DNA of 64,000 nucleotides from Heterobasidion occidentale (Eukaryota; Basidiomycota; Agaricomycetes; Russulales; Bondarzewiaceae): positions 1,178,001 to 1,242,000 of the forward strand of contig JBCAQO010000013.1 in the NCBI GenBank assembly GCA_039111635.1, in the 5' to 3' direction. The position numbers and the translations under genes are program-made. The notes under the pieces are model-generated. The model saw only the letters and a program-made list of their open reading frames with translations, did not search any database and had not been told where the DNA came from. This document shows positions 1-15,404 of the stretch, in pieces; within the stretch, counting starts at the first letter, position 1, and every line of letters starts with the position of its first letter.

Positions 1-1033
1 ACTATTCCCTTGCCCCAATTTACTGGTAACATCCATGTCCCAGCTGCCAGAGAGGGCACGGCAGACGATGCAAAGGTTTCTGATGCGGCCCTGCTCGAGA
101 GTCGTGTTCTCCACTACGCCGGTGAGCAACTCGCATTTAACTTCCAATGGATACACTGACTGCGCCGACAATTCATTCTAGAGGACGACAAAGTACCACG
201 GTCCGATTTAGCAAAGGCCGCTAGATACAAAGCTGCTATTGTGGCCCAATCCCTTGTAGTTACAGGAGGTGCTATGGCTGGTAAATACGGGTACGACATG
301 TCAGAGTCATTGACTGACCTCCTCGACACCTGTAGCTGCCCCCGCGTGGTTTCAACAGTACAGCGCCAACTTTGAACAGTTTCGTACCGAGCTTAACCAA
401 AAGGTTGACCAGCATCACCAGGAGTTAGTACAGCTTCGCCAGGGTTTCACACAGCTTCGCCAGGAATTTGTACAGCATCGACAGGAGTTTATACAGCATC
501 GACAGGAGTTTGTACAGCATCGACAGGAGTTTGTACAGCATCGACAGGAGTTTTTACAGCATCGCACAGAATTTCAACAATTTCGCACCAATGCGACGAA
601 CGAGATGGCCGAGATAAGTAGACGTCAGGCCCTCACCCATCGCCAGGTCGCTCTCGTGAGCAGCATGATGTTCTGGCTCTTGGCCATAATCACTAACATA
701 TTTTCTAAGGCGAACAACCGTAAGGCGGGTGTGGAAGGATTTGAAGAAGTACCATTTCCAAATGGTACATACCCTTCTGAGACTAACGGTAAGTCAACCG
801 CTCGTTTGTCTTTCAAAGGTCAGTATTAATGTGCGTAGAATGATGCTGTGCTTACACCTCTGACCTCCGTTGACGTCGTCACGCACCTGGGTAGGGGTCA
901 GTCCCGCAAATACTTCGCATGCTACTTTCCTGGGGTTGCTATCCCCGGGGAACTCGATGATCGTTACGAAGCTATCTTGAGGGCTATTGGCTGCCGTGTT
1001 TTCGAAGACAGGACTCCTCCAGTCGAAGACTAG
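1..1033 (+). CDS. Coiled-coil heptad-repeat protein, possibly Mug135-like (5' partial)
   Basis: The reading frame is open at the left edge, so the N-terminus is missing. Two short introns fit well (about 122-180 and 277-333); they join exons encoding an Ala-rich helical segment to a long Gln/Arg/Glu/Phe heptad array and then a hydrophobic patch (VALVSSMMFWLLAIITNIF) that could be a membrane anchor. A last exon from about 839 encodes TSVDVVTHLGRGQSRKYF and ends IGCRVFEDRTPPVED. The layout (helical N-part, coiled coil, short conserved C-part with IGC) resembles Mug135-like proteins of Agaricomycetes; that assignment is from memory and tentative. The final splice does not keep frame with obvious sites: the donor near 789 leaves phase 1 and the acceptor at 838 needs phase 0. 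The last junction is therefore unresolved or the gene is damaged. Confidence 0.45.
427..581 (+). repeat. 21-bp tandem repeat encoding coiled-coil heptads
   Basis: About seven copies of a 21-bp unit (consensus gtacagcatcgacaggagttt) encode VQHRQEF-type heptads in frame. Inner copies are almost identical at DNA level and outer copies have drifted (VQLRQGF, LQHRTEF). This pattern fits expansion by slippage or unequal exchange inside a coiled coil. Confidence 0.85.
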
Positions 1034-1039
1034 AGCACC

Positions 1040-1859
1040 GTTAGACCATTATATTGCACGATGTTCACCTTCTGTATATTTCTGTATCATCATCCGTGTA
1101 CTGCGCTTCACTTATCCTAAGGGGCGTGAGTCCACTTGGTCAACAGTATCAATAGTTTACACGAGACTCGTATTGTCAACACTAGACAGTGTGGTGGCAT
1201 ACTAGCGACTGGGCAAGTAGCGGGCGCTCCGCGCGCAACTCATGAGGTTACTTTTTTATGTGTCCTCAGAGTGTCCTCCGGCTTCGCTTCTCGCAGGACA
1301 TGCACATGCAGAAGATCCGTTATCCTGAGGTGGACAAGAGAGACAACAAAGGTGCTAAGGGAGACTATGCGTTCCCGAACTACGGCAGAAAATAATTGTT
1401 TACTAGATGATGTCTCATTATTTATATTCTGTGCTGAATGCTTTAATCGTCGGTTATGCCTGCTCGCTGATGCCTCTGAGTTCCAGATCATGAACTTGCC
1501 AATCATACTCTCAGATGCTCCCCTGATCGGCAAATCGGAAGCTCACTCTGTTAATTCTCAGCACTCAGGTATGTTACATTGATATACTTGTTCGCAGACC
1601 TCCCCGATTCAGTGATGAATTCACCTGGTGACGATAAGATTGGCGCAAGTGAAATTTCTGTACATGGCCCGCAGACCATCGGCAATGTATTGTTTCGCGC
1701 CGCTGTGACTATATTCCCAATCGCAGCTGCTCGCACCATGCTCAGTAGCCCTTCCGCACATATAACATATCGAAAGGAAACGCACCGATTAGCCAAAGCT
1801 TCGGCAGCGCCATCCACTGCGAACAACAAGTCCTCACTATCGGTTTCCTTCAACCTGTC
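1040..1859. other. Intergenic, no supported gene
   Basis: Short overlapping ORFs occur on both strands, but none has splice-consistent neighbours or a family I recognise. The stretch separates the 3' end of the coiled-coil gene from the 3' end of the next minus-strand gene, so it is a tail-to-tail spacer. Confidence 0.5.
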
Positions 1860-3548
1860 CTAGACAGCTGCAGCTTGGGCCATGTCTGGATATTTCTGGA
1901 GTGCGCCGATCCAATTTTCGATGGCCCCCTCTAGGTTTGGCTGTCTCTCTTCTTTCTCCTCTTCGTAATCGCTGTCATCCTCGTCAATGCCAATCATCGC
2001 GTCGTCGTAGTCGTTGAATTGCTCCCCATCAAGCCCCCGGCATGCCTGCTCGACGAACGCGTCAAGATGTTTGTCTCGCCGATTCCACTCCTGGGGGTGG
2101 GTCATGTAATTGCCCTGAGGAGCTTTTAAAGAAAATGACTCTTCTTCGATCACCACCTCCAGATAGCCAAACGCGTCCTCATAGCCGGGGAACGCGCGTT
2201 CGCACTCACACACCACACTCCCCTTCGCCTCCCGCAATTCCGACTCGATAATGTTCAAGGCTCTCTGACGGAGTTCTTTTGAAGGCTGTTTTGAGAGGTA
2301 CCTGACAATTGTCGATTTTGTCGTGGACACAGCTGTATCGACTCTATGCCACGGGAGCACGTCCAAGAGCCGAACTAGGTCTCCCGTCTCTGACGTTTTC
2401 TGAAATATGTCTGCAGCATCTGCATATGACATAGACACCGGGGTTTCCATGCTGAAGACATGCTTCCGCGTAACTTCTAGCAATGCTGGCTGAAGATCAG
2501 GAGATTGGGCGACAAGGGCATTGTAAAGAAGAAAAGAAGGCTTCTGTTTGAAAGATGCTATGCGAGCTTCCCTGTACTCCGCATGAAGTTGGAAGCCAGC
2601 GTCCTTCATAGCTTGGGTCCAGTGCCCGTCGTTATATTCATCGTCATCCGCGGAGTGCTCCACTTCTGCAGATGATCAGTGGATGATAAAGGACTTGAGC
2701 AGTGGACTCGCCTCCTTTGCACCTGATGAGGTCGGACACTTTGCTCGTTAGTTTCAATTGCTCGATGCTAGACTTGATCTCCTTCACTGCTGGGCTGCTA
2801 GTACCACCGCAAACAATAGCAGCAATGAGGAGTTCTCTCCACATCCAAGTGAGAGTATCGCCAATGTACGTATATTCCTTGTCGTAAACTGACCTCCCAT
2901 CAGAGGTTTTGATAGTGATAGCAAAATCCTCATCGGAGAACTCGGCTCTAGTAAGTAGACAAAATCGACAGTATCAATATCTGATGAACGGAAAAGCCCT
3001 GGTGAAAATGGCGGACTAACCGGCTGTTGCACCCTTCAATCTTTTTGACGGTCTCAGAGCAGAGTAAGAGACATTTATGGATGAGTGAAATTTCTAGCCC
3101 ATCTTCAACAGCGATTTGCCAAAGACCCGGCAGCCAGCCAAGGATCTCCCCAGCTATTTCGCTCATCATCTCCGATTGCTCTTCATACCCGTCATGCCAG
3201 TCGCGCTTTACGTGCTTCAAAAGGTCCTTGACATCTCCTGACAAGCTTGCTTTGTGTTCCTCGTACCCGATCTTGTTGATCTTCTGCTGGGCATTGGTTC
3301 GGTCGCGATGGGCAATGACCAAGGCATCAGTGATTTTTGACAGCTCATCTGGAGGGAGAGTGTCAAGGACAGGATACAGATACTTCTCCAGCATGCCAAG
3401 GATAGTTTCCGGCGCCAAAGACGTCGAAAGGAAACGCAGGACAGCGCTCGGAGGTGAATTCGCTGCCAGCTGTCACTGACTGTTAGGGAAATTATATTTT
3501 CAAAAGTTCATGTCGTACCAGGGACGGCGTCATCGATGCGGGAAGCAT
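1860..3548 (-). CDS. Uncharacterised helical protein with acidic C-terminal tract
   Basis: I do not recognise the family. A start ATG at 3548 opens a 30-nt exon, a 49-nt intron follows, and exon 2 (3469-3021) encodes a helical segment beginning LAANSPPSAVLRFLSTS and containing LPPDELSKITDALVIAHRDR. Exon 3 starts at 2947 in phase and includes YDKEYTYIGDTLTWMWRELL. The long last exon (2665-1860) contains LLDVLPWHRVDTAVSTTKS and near the end an acidic run (IGIDEDDSDYEEEKEERQP). The join between exon 3 and the last exon needs a phase-1 donor and I cannot find a good one between 2850 and 2666, so an unusual splice, a sequence error or an inactivating change is possible. No catalytic motif, signal peptide or clear membrane helix is visible. 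Confidence 0.5.
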
Positions 3549-4013
3549 GTCTTGAGCTCAGGACAACGGTATCAGACGTCCTGTTCAGCGTGTACTCAAT
3601 CAGGGGGAGCTGAGACTGAGCTCAGCGGTTCAGAGGCACGAGGATATATCACGGTGTTTTTTCATAGCCACGGAGTTCGACATCTTTAAAAGTCCGATAG
3701 CAGCTCGGCCTAGCTCGCCTTGTTGGGTTGGGACTTGCTAGTACGTGCAGTGTCTTTTCAGCACTTGCTGTCCTGAAGGTCACGAAGATCGCATGCCTCG
3801 TCGTATTCCAATACGTCGTTTGCATCTAATATAAAATAAAAAAACATCAACCGAGTTGGATATTGACGTGGTCGGCACTATATGTACTCGCTTTCACGGT
3901 TCTCGTATTTATCCATTTCATATGGATTTCCCGACGGAAGTAGCTTTTCATTCAGGTTTTGTACACTTGGTCACCTTGGGCAATCTCGACACGAACAACT
4001 CATGAGGGTGCTT
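3549..4013. other. 5' flank of the minus-strand gene; no gene seen
   Basis: AT-richer than its neighbours, with stops in all frames. It should hold the promoter of the gene starting at 3548 and the terminator of the DUF1989 gene. No clear TATA box is visible. Confidence 0.5.
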
Positions 4014-5125
4014 TCATGCCTCCTCCCATTTGGCTTCTCGCAGCGCATGCGAGCCCTTGTATGCCTCGATTGCGGGCACGGGCGGCTGCCACCCCTCCAA
4101 AGCCGAAGGAGGTACTGACCAGACTTCAACGCCGAGGGGCCGGCAGCACTCGAGGGTAGGGTCTTCCTCTCCATCGACGTCCGCACCTTCGCCCCACATC
4201 TATCGAGAAGGAGAACGTGCAGTGAGTGTTTCCTTTCTTTCACAGACGCTTGATACCATAAAGGACGAAGAGGCGCACCGCTTTTGAAAGGTCACCGCCT
4301 GGGCAGGTGGACAGTGCACAGAGGAGGTCAATCTCGGCGAAGAACTATGAGCGCCGCGTTAGTGAGCACTACAGAAAGCTCATCGGCGTGAACATGAAAT
4401 TGGCGCACCTCAAAGTAGTCGCCTTGCTTGGCGGGGCACGACTTCATGAAGTACTGGTCCTTGTCGTTCAGGCCCGTGCACTGGAACACGTTGAGCACAT
4501 CATGCACGTCGGACTCGACGAGACCGAACGGCTGGATGGCGCGGGTGAGATTGGAGTGACAGTGATAGTCAAAATCTGCATGCAATGTCGTGAGTCATCA
4601 ACACCATCCACCATGACCCCCCTCTGAGAAACCCCACTCACCTTGTCCAGTGAGCATACGATTCACATATGGATCGCACCGCGTCCCCAACAGATCATGC
4701 ACCCGCCCGCCCTCCCCGTCTGTCCCGTAGTCCTTCAGCGAGTCGCCCGTGATCGTGCACAGCGGCCGCAAATACGGCAGCGTCGACCACAGGCGGTCGT
4801 ATACCGACACGTGCGCGCGCTGCAGCTGGCGCGTGCGCGACGCCCACAGGCGCTCGCGCGGGTTCGCGCGCGACCAGATATTGAGGTCGCCGACCTGCGC
4901 GCCCGCGACGGCGACGATACGGCACACGGAGCCCGCGGGCACCACCCACGCGCGGCCGCTGCGGATTGGCAGCACAAATTTCTCGGTGAGCGTGCGCCCG
5001 CCGCTGGGCGCAGCGGTCGCTGCGATCTTGTCGTACAGAGCTTTGTCGACGTCGAGCGGCCCGCCGGGGAGGCACTGGTACGCGGCTTCCGTGAGGCGCT
5101 GGGATTGACTTGGGGGCGCAGACAT
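4014..5125 (-). CDS. DUF1989 (urea carboxylase-associated family) protein
   Basis: Four exons (5125-4642, 4575-4409, 4344-4279, 4199-4014) join in frame into 300 aa. The core carries DUF1989 landmarks: VLPIRSGRAWVVPAGSVCRI, VGDLNIWSRANPRERLW, and DFDYHCHSNLTRAI followed by VESDVHDVLNVFQCTGL. Then come CPAKQGDYFE, FFAEIDLLCALSTCPGGDLS, and CCRPLGVEV near the C-terminus. The His/Cys-rich middle suggests a metal site, as inferred for the family. In bacteria relatives sit beside urea carboxylase or urea transport genes; in fungi the substrate is not established. No targeting signal is apparent, so it is probably cytosolic. The intron at 4408-4345 and the others have canonical GT-AG ends. Family assignment is firm; biochemical role is not. 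Confidence 0.9.
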
Positions 5126-5860
5126 GGTGCGACGGTGGTGGACGCAGGAAAAGTAAAGAGAGGACGCTCAAACGATCGCTGGTCGACTTGACATTGGATG
5201 TAGATAGGTTATATCGCCCGCCGCGGGAGTCATCGATATAGAGCGCGACTCGCCGCCGGTACAGTCAGGTCCGACCGTGGGAATGGACACATATAGACCT
5301 CTGCAGCTCTCTGCTCGCCGCCGGCAAGCCTCAATCGCAGAAAACTGAGAAAATCGGCTTGAAGGACTTCAGTTCCCGGGATGTACCCCCGTGAATCACT
5401 CTGAAGGTCCGAACTGGGGTCGGGGAAAAAATAGGCGCGTAAGTGCAGGTCCGAGGAAAATTTTGGTGTAAACGGCGGAATTTGGGACGGAGGTCCGAGT
5501 CTTGTCCGGGGGCTGCGCTTGGTTGTGCGGGAAGTCCGATACTGTTCGAGGACGAATTGCCAAAAAAATGTCCGACCAACAATGCGGATAAATATGGATG
5601 ATTTTGAGAGGTTCAGGGCGCTTTAGGGTGGAAAGTTCTGCGGACAAAAAGGCCCCAAAATCGCGATTTGGATCGGACATTTGTAGGGGTATGCCCGGGT
5701 CCTGTACGCCCATGTCGGAATTGGCCGACCGCGCCGGGCGAGTGCCAGACGTCGCCAGACTCAGGTGCTTTTCCTGATGCTTTCCCAGTTGCTATACTGT
5801 CTACAGGTCTAATCGACTACCTACTCGACGATGGTCTCGCGTTTTCGATAAGCTTCAGGC
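5126..5860. other. Intergenic, no supported gene
   Basis: Upstream flank of the DUF1989 gene. Short ORFs lack family resemblance and consistent splice sites. Nothing convincing was found. Confidence 0.5.
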
Positions 5861-5869
5861 CTGATGAGC

Positions 5870-6545
5870 GAAGCACTGTTGTCGCATTGTTATGTGTTCA
5901 AGTTGGAGAACTACCCTATCCGGCACAGGGGTATCGCCCGCCGATGACCAGAAGCATCGAGTGGAACTGAACATTCTGTACTTATCTGGTCGACGGCGGT
6001 GACATCGTCCATAGTCCAAAAGTTCAAGTTCCTTACCGTCTTCGTGATAGGATACGAGATCTAGCTCTGCATCTTTCCGGTATGTTTTTGCGCCTGAACA
6101 TTGCAGGCAAGAGCGCAAAGTATCATGATGGATCTGCGTCACAATTCAAGAGTCTAGCAATGTTGCCGCTGCATTGCGATGTGATCAAACCGGAGAACTA
6201 CCCTATACACCACAGAGGTATCGTACGCCGATGACCAGAAGCATCGAATGGAACTGATCGTTCTTCAATTGAACTGTACTTATCTGGCCAACGGCGGTGA
6301 GTGGAGCAGAATGTCGCCCAAAGTCCGAACGTTCAAGTTCCTTACCGTCTTCGTGATAGGGGTACAAGATCCAACTCTCTCAACATGCTTTTGCGTCTTT
6401 CCGGTATGTTCTGAGTTCTCACGCATCGACATTTCAGGGAAGGGCGCAAAACATAATGATGGGTCTGCATCGCAGTTCAAGAGTCTGGTAATATCACTGC
6501 CGCATTGCGAAGTGATCAAGCTGGAGAACTGCCCTGTACCGCACG
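5870..6545 (+). repeat. Decayed tandem triplication of a coding-like unit
   Basis: Unit A (about 5905-6190) and unit B (about 6191-6521) are clearly homologous: both open with ggagaactaccctat, both contain gatgaccagaagcatcga, and both contain gttcaagttccttaccgtcttcg. A third, truncated copy starts near 6522. The end of an earlier copy may precede unit A. Unit B keeps a reading frame with FKSLVISLPHCEVIKLENC; unit A has stops. The hydrophobic repeating pattern could be a remnant of a leucine-rich protein, but I do not recognise the family. It lies directly upstream of the borosin gene. Confidence 0.65.
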
Positions 6546-6689
6546 GAACTTCACATTATCGTAAGTCCAGTTTGCATAATCCAGGGTTAGACCCCACCCC
6601 TTCCAATCAGCAACGATGTCTGGTTGAGTCTCTCACACAACCGGCTCAACTCGTCTTCTTTTGAGTACTAAATGTAGCTCGAGGAGGCC

Positions 6690-6697
6690 TATAAGTA
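6690..6697 (+). promoter_or_regulatory. TATA-like element upstream of the borosin gene
   Basis: A tataagta octamer lies 72 bp before the predicted start codon, a plausible distance for a short 5' UTR. It supports the choice of start at 6762. Confidence 0.4.
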
Positions 6698-6761
6698 AGA
6701 TCCAGCTCGTCTGAATCGTCTCAGGATTCACAGCACCATTATCCACTGTCCCTGTCGCAAC

Positions 6762-8108
6762 ATGTCTGCCATCGTAGCCACTGAGATCAAGCCCGGTGCT
6801 TTGACCATCGCTGGATCTGGCATCGCTAGCGTCGCCCACATCACTATGGAAACTCTCTCTCATATCAAAGAGGCCGACAGGGTCTATTACATCGTCTGCG
6901 ACCCACTCACGGAGGCGTTCATTCAGGACAACGCCACTGGAACCTGCTTCAATTTTAGCGTCTTCTATGACGAGCATAAGAGCAGGTACGATTCGTATGT
7001 CCAGATGTGTGAGGTAAGCGCTCTCTCAGCTTCTAATTTTTGCTCGAGCTGAAGTGTATGTGACGAAGGTCATGCTTAGAGACATTAGGGCAGGGCATGA
7101 CGTCCTTGGTGTCTTTTACGGCCACCCCGGCGTCTTCGTGTCTCCTTCCCACAGGGCAATCGCTTTGGCTCGCGAGGAGGGCTATAAAGCTAGGATGCTC
7201 CCCGGGGTGTCTGCCGAAGACTATATGTTTGCCGATCTTGAATTCGACCCCTCGCAGTATGGTTGCATGACGTGCGAAGCGACTGAAGTACTTCTGCGTG
7301 ACAGGCCGTTGAATCCCTCCGTCTATAACATCATCTGGCAGGTCGGAGGTGTCGGTATTGCCACCACGGAATTCAATGTGAGTACATACTATTCCACCGT
7401 TTCTGCCTCTGTTGACTCGTATCTTCCTGGCCTTTTCCAGAACAGCAAGTTTTATCTGCTCGTTAATCGTCTCGAGAAGGATTTCGGTCCTGATCATGAG
7501 GTCGTGCACTACATCGGTGCTATCCTTCCCCAATCTGCCACAACCATGGACGCGTACACCATTGCCGACCTTCGAAAAGAGGACGTCGTGAAACAATTCA
7601 GCGTCCTCTCGACACTTTACGTCCCCCTCGCGACATAATCCTCGCTAATGCCTCCATGGCTGGCATACTTGGAATGCCAAGCGCCCCCCTCAAGCTCTTG
7701 CGTGCGACGACGCGATGGGCTGGACCGAAGCTCACATATTCTGATGCTTACGGCCCTCGTGAGCGTAAGGCAGTCGCTCAAATCGATGTCCATGTCCCTC
7801 CGGAGGAGTCTAGGATCCTTCATGCTTCACTAGCGATGAGAAAGTTCATGACTGATCTGGCGTTGATGCCGAAACTTCTTGAGAAGTACAAGGCCGATCC
7901 GCCGGCAGTTGTCGAGGCTGCGGAGGGACTTACCGCTCGGGAGAGGTTTGCGCTGAACACTGGGAAACCCGGTCCTGTTTATGCCTTGATGTCGACTACC
8001 CGATCTGACATCGCTAATGGCCGAGAGCTGACTGAGGATGAGCTTGCCAAAGCAGTCGAACCGTCGGGATCCATCATCACCCTTAACTCGGTAGTCGCCA
8101 TCATTTAA
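6762..8108 (+). CDS. Borosin precursor: peptide alpha-N-methyltransferase fused to its core peptide (frameshifted in this sequence)
   Basis: Homologous to the omphalotin precursor OphMA, a SAM-dependent enzyme of precorrin-methylase fold that N-methylates backbone amides of its own C-terminus. Exons 6762-7013 and 7069-7377 are followed by a third from 7441; introns are 55 and 63 bp. Family residues keep their spacing: Y69, R75 and Y79 in [12 protein letters not shown] match OphMA Y66, R72, Y76, and Y101 in VFYGHPG matches Y98. The MLPGVSAED loop follows. At the C run 7623-7627 the frame breaks: the upstream frame stops at 7636-7638 (252 aa), while the downstream frame continues clear homology (clasp region; [19 protein letters not shown]) to the stop at 8106. 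Bridged, it would be about 409 aa, close to OphMA's 417. The last residues, [13 protein letters not shown], form a hydrophobic candidate core. This may be a one-base sequence error or a recent inactivation. No prolyl oligopeptidase gene lies nearby. Confidence 0.9.
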
Positions 8109-9786
8109 CGCAGTCAGACCACTGTGTTCGATAGTGAGTAGCTTTATCATGTCGTCCGACAAAATCCACACACTCATCCTCGGCGTCGTCAGTGTCAGTG
8201 GTTATTCCCAAGCACTGTTGAGGCTTTCCCCCCATTTGTGACTCTATGTAAACCCCTGTAGGTGATAACGACTAGCTACGGCTTCACACGACCTTTCAGG
8301 CTCACTGTTGGAGTTGTAAGCCCGTGTCTCGATATCAGGCTTCTGGCGTGTTATGGACGTTTATCGACCCCCGTCGTGTACTTGTACCTCGTTGCGCCGT
8401 TTCTTGGCTCGTGCATTTGATGTTTCTTGCTGTATGGTTTACAGTCCCATTGTCGAAATAGTGATGTACTTTGCTGACCAAAATATACATATCCAAGTGG
8501 TTGATACTCTCGGCAAATTGAGCGTCCTCCTCTCGATTTCTGCATTCAAGGTACGCCTCAGCCCTCTCCTCGACTTCATAGACTGCAATGTCAGCACGCG
8601 CGTCGAGTACGATATCATAATTCGCCACACGGGGTCGTTCAGGAAGTAAAAGCAGGTCGAGATGCGACCCATGGGCACGCTGTTTGACGAGATCGAAGCC
8701 CCCGAGATCGTGAGATGTTACTGATCTGTCTTTCGAACCCGCAGATGGTATGCGACGTATGGCATGGCGGGGAATTTGTCGGACGAGATCCTTCATCTAC
8801 AACTGGAAGGGAGGCTAGGGGAGGGCGTGCCGCAGGCTATCGTCCAATGTGTAGGCTCTCTGCTAGGGTACGGCGTCCTGCACATCTGACATCCTCATCA
8901 TGGTTAGGCACATCGCCGCGCCGCAGGGATTTCCTGCTTTCGTGTGTCTATGTTCTGTTTGGGCTTGCTCGATGCGCCTGAGTGAATTGACAGCGAGGTG
9001 GGGGCAAGTAGCGAAGCATCAGCAAGAAGACGGGGTGCCATGTATAAAAGTGTTCACACTGTTCGAGGATAGCGTTGATACTAAATGGATGCTGAGCACG
9101 GATGATTCTGCCAAGTCCACAGGAGGGGAGGAAGAGACTAGGAGAAAGGGTTGGATGAGGGCCACGAGTGCATATGTGAGCGGCTACAGGGTCCAAAGAA
9201 GTTCAACTACGTTTGGGCTCAGGTGACAAACGTTTGACTCGAGTTGGTTGGCGAATGGCCATACTATGTAGTACGGACGAGCGAAAGATGCGATCAAAGA
9301 GACCACTTACCAAGAACGCCCGTTTTGACGGGGACAAGTACCGTTTTGATGAGGCTGATATGACTTTTCGCCGTCTTAAGGTCGCCATTACGGTGATCGT
9401 AGCGCCGCAGAAGGTGGGAGAGATGCGATATACAGGCGTCATATACGTGGATCAACACCGAGACTTACGAAGTTCCGACAGGCCCGGTGGGGGCATTGCA
9501 AGGACAGATGCAGAGCAAGCTCAGTTGCTGAGTGCGGAGAGACTGCAAGAAATGCGGTGCAGTCAAACAGAAGGTCTCAATTGACATCTGATCAGTGTCG
9601 ACGGACAACAGTGCGCATCGACGCAGGCGGGCTGGGAGGAGGGAGGTGTGGAAGAACGAAGAGGACGGAGAGGCGATGATGTGCTGAGCGCAGGTCCGAT
9701 TCCCACGGGTGCATCCCTCGTATTTTACTGAATGACTCGTTCCCAGCCCGTTTCTCCTCCAACTACTCCTGCTCGCTGTTCTCGCG
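8109..9786. other. Unassigned region between the borosin gene and ARO1
   Basis: Several short ORFs overlap on both strands at 8335-8990 (for example a minus frame with YDIVLDARADIAVYEVEERA and a plus frame near 8749-8888 with ILHLQLEGRLGEGVPQAIV). I cannot place them in a family or join them into a gene. The last 60 bp before 9787 are pyrimidine-rich and are probably the ARO1 5' UTR. Confidence 0.4.
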
Positions 9787-14951
<5,165 letters not shown>

Positions 14952-15400
14952 CGAGTTCCAGGAGTATCGTCGTCGTTGAAATGTAGGAAGTATTGTAGAA
15001 GTTAGTTTATGTGCGTCAGGGTCTGATTAGATGGCTCGCGAATAGAAATCGCCTCATTGTTCACGTTGCCATCTCTGAAATCGTTGACTACTAACTTATT
15101 TCTGTATGTGGAAGACGTTCGTCAGCGAGTCCTTTATATGATGGAAGGGACTCGTCAACAATCCCATCGTAACAACGTAACAAAAGCACAATCGGGAGGA
15201 CATCAAACATAACACCACGACCAGCCAAAGTTGAAACGAAGAGCGGTATAAGACAAGATGGCTCGTATCGCATCATGTCGATTCAAGTCGAAGCCAGTTC
15301 ATGTCCAATTGAAGTTCAAATCAAGTTTGAGCTAAAAAGCCAGAGTCTGAAGCGTGCACGACCTCCAAGACCAAGGGTAGGGAGATAAAATGTTGCACTG
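14952..15400. other. ARO1 3' flank
   Basis: AT-rich 3' UTR and spacer without a supported gene. It lies between the ARO1 stop codon and the first kinase pseudogene fragment. Confidence 0.5.
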
Positions 15401-15404
15401 GCAT

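Noticed and set aside
427..581. Regular short repeats that could suggest a CRISPR array
   Set aside because: They are contiguous 21-bp units with no spacers, in frame, in a fungal genome.
7621..7694. An alternative 74-bp intron that would bypass the borosin frameshift
   Set aside because: It keeps phase, but its donor gtcccc is poor and it would delete the segment matching the conserved stretch after STLY in OphMA. A one-base indel in the C run explains the data better, though RNA evidence could overturn this.
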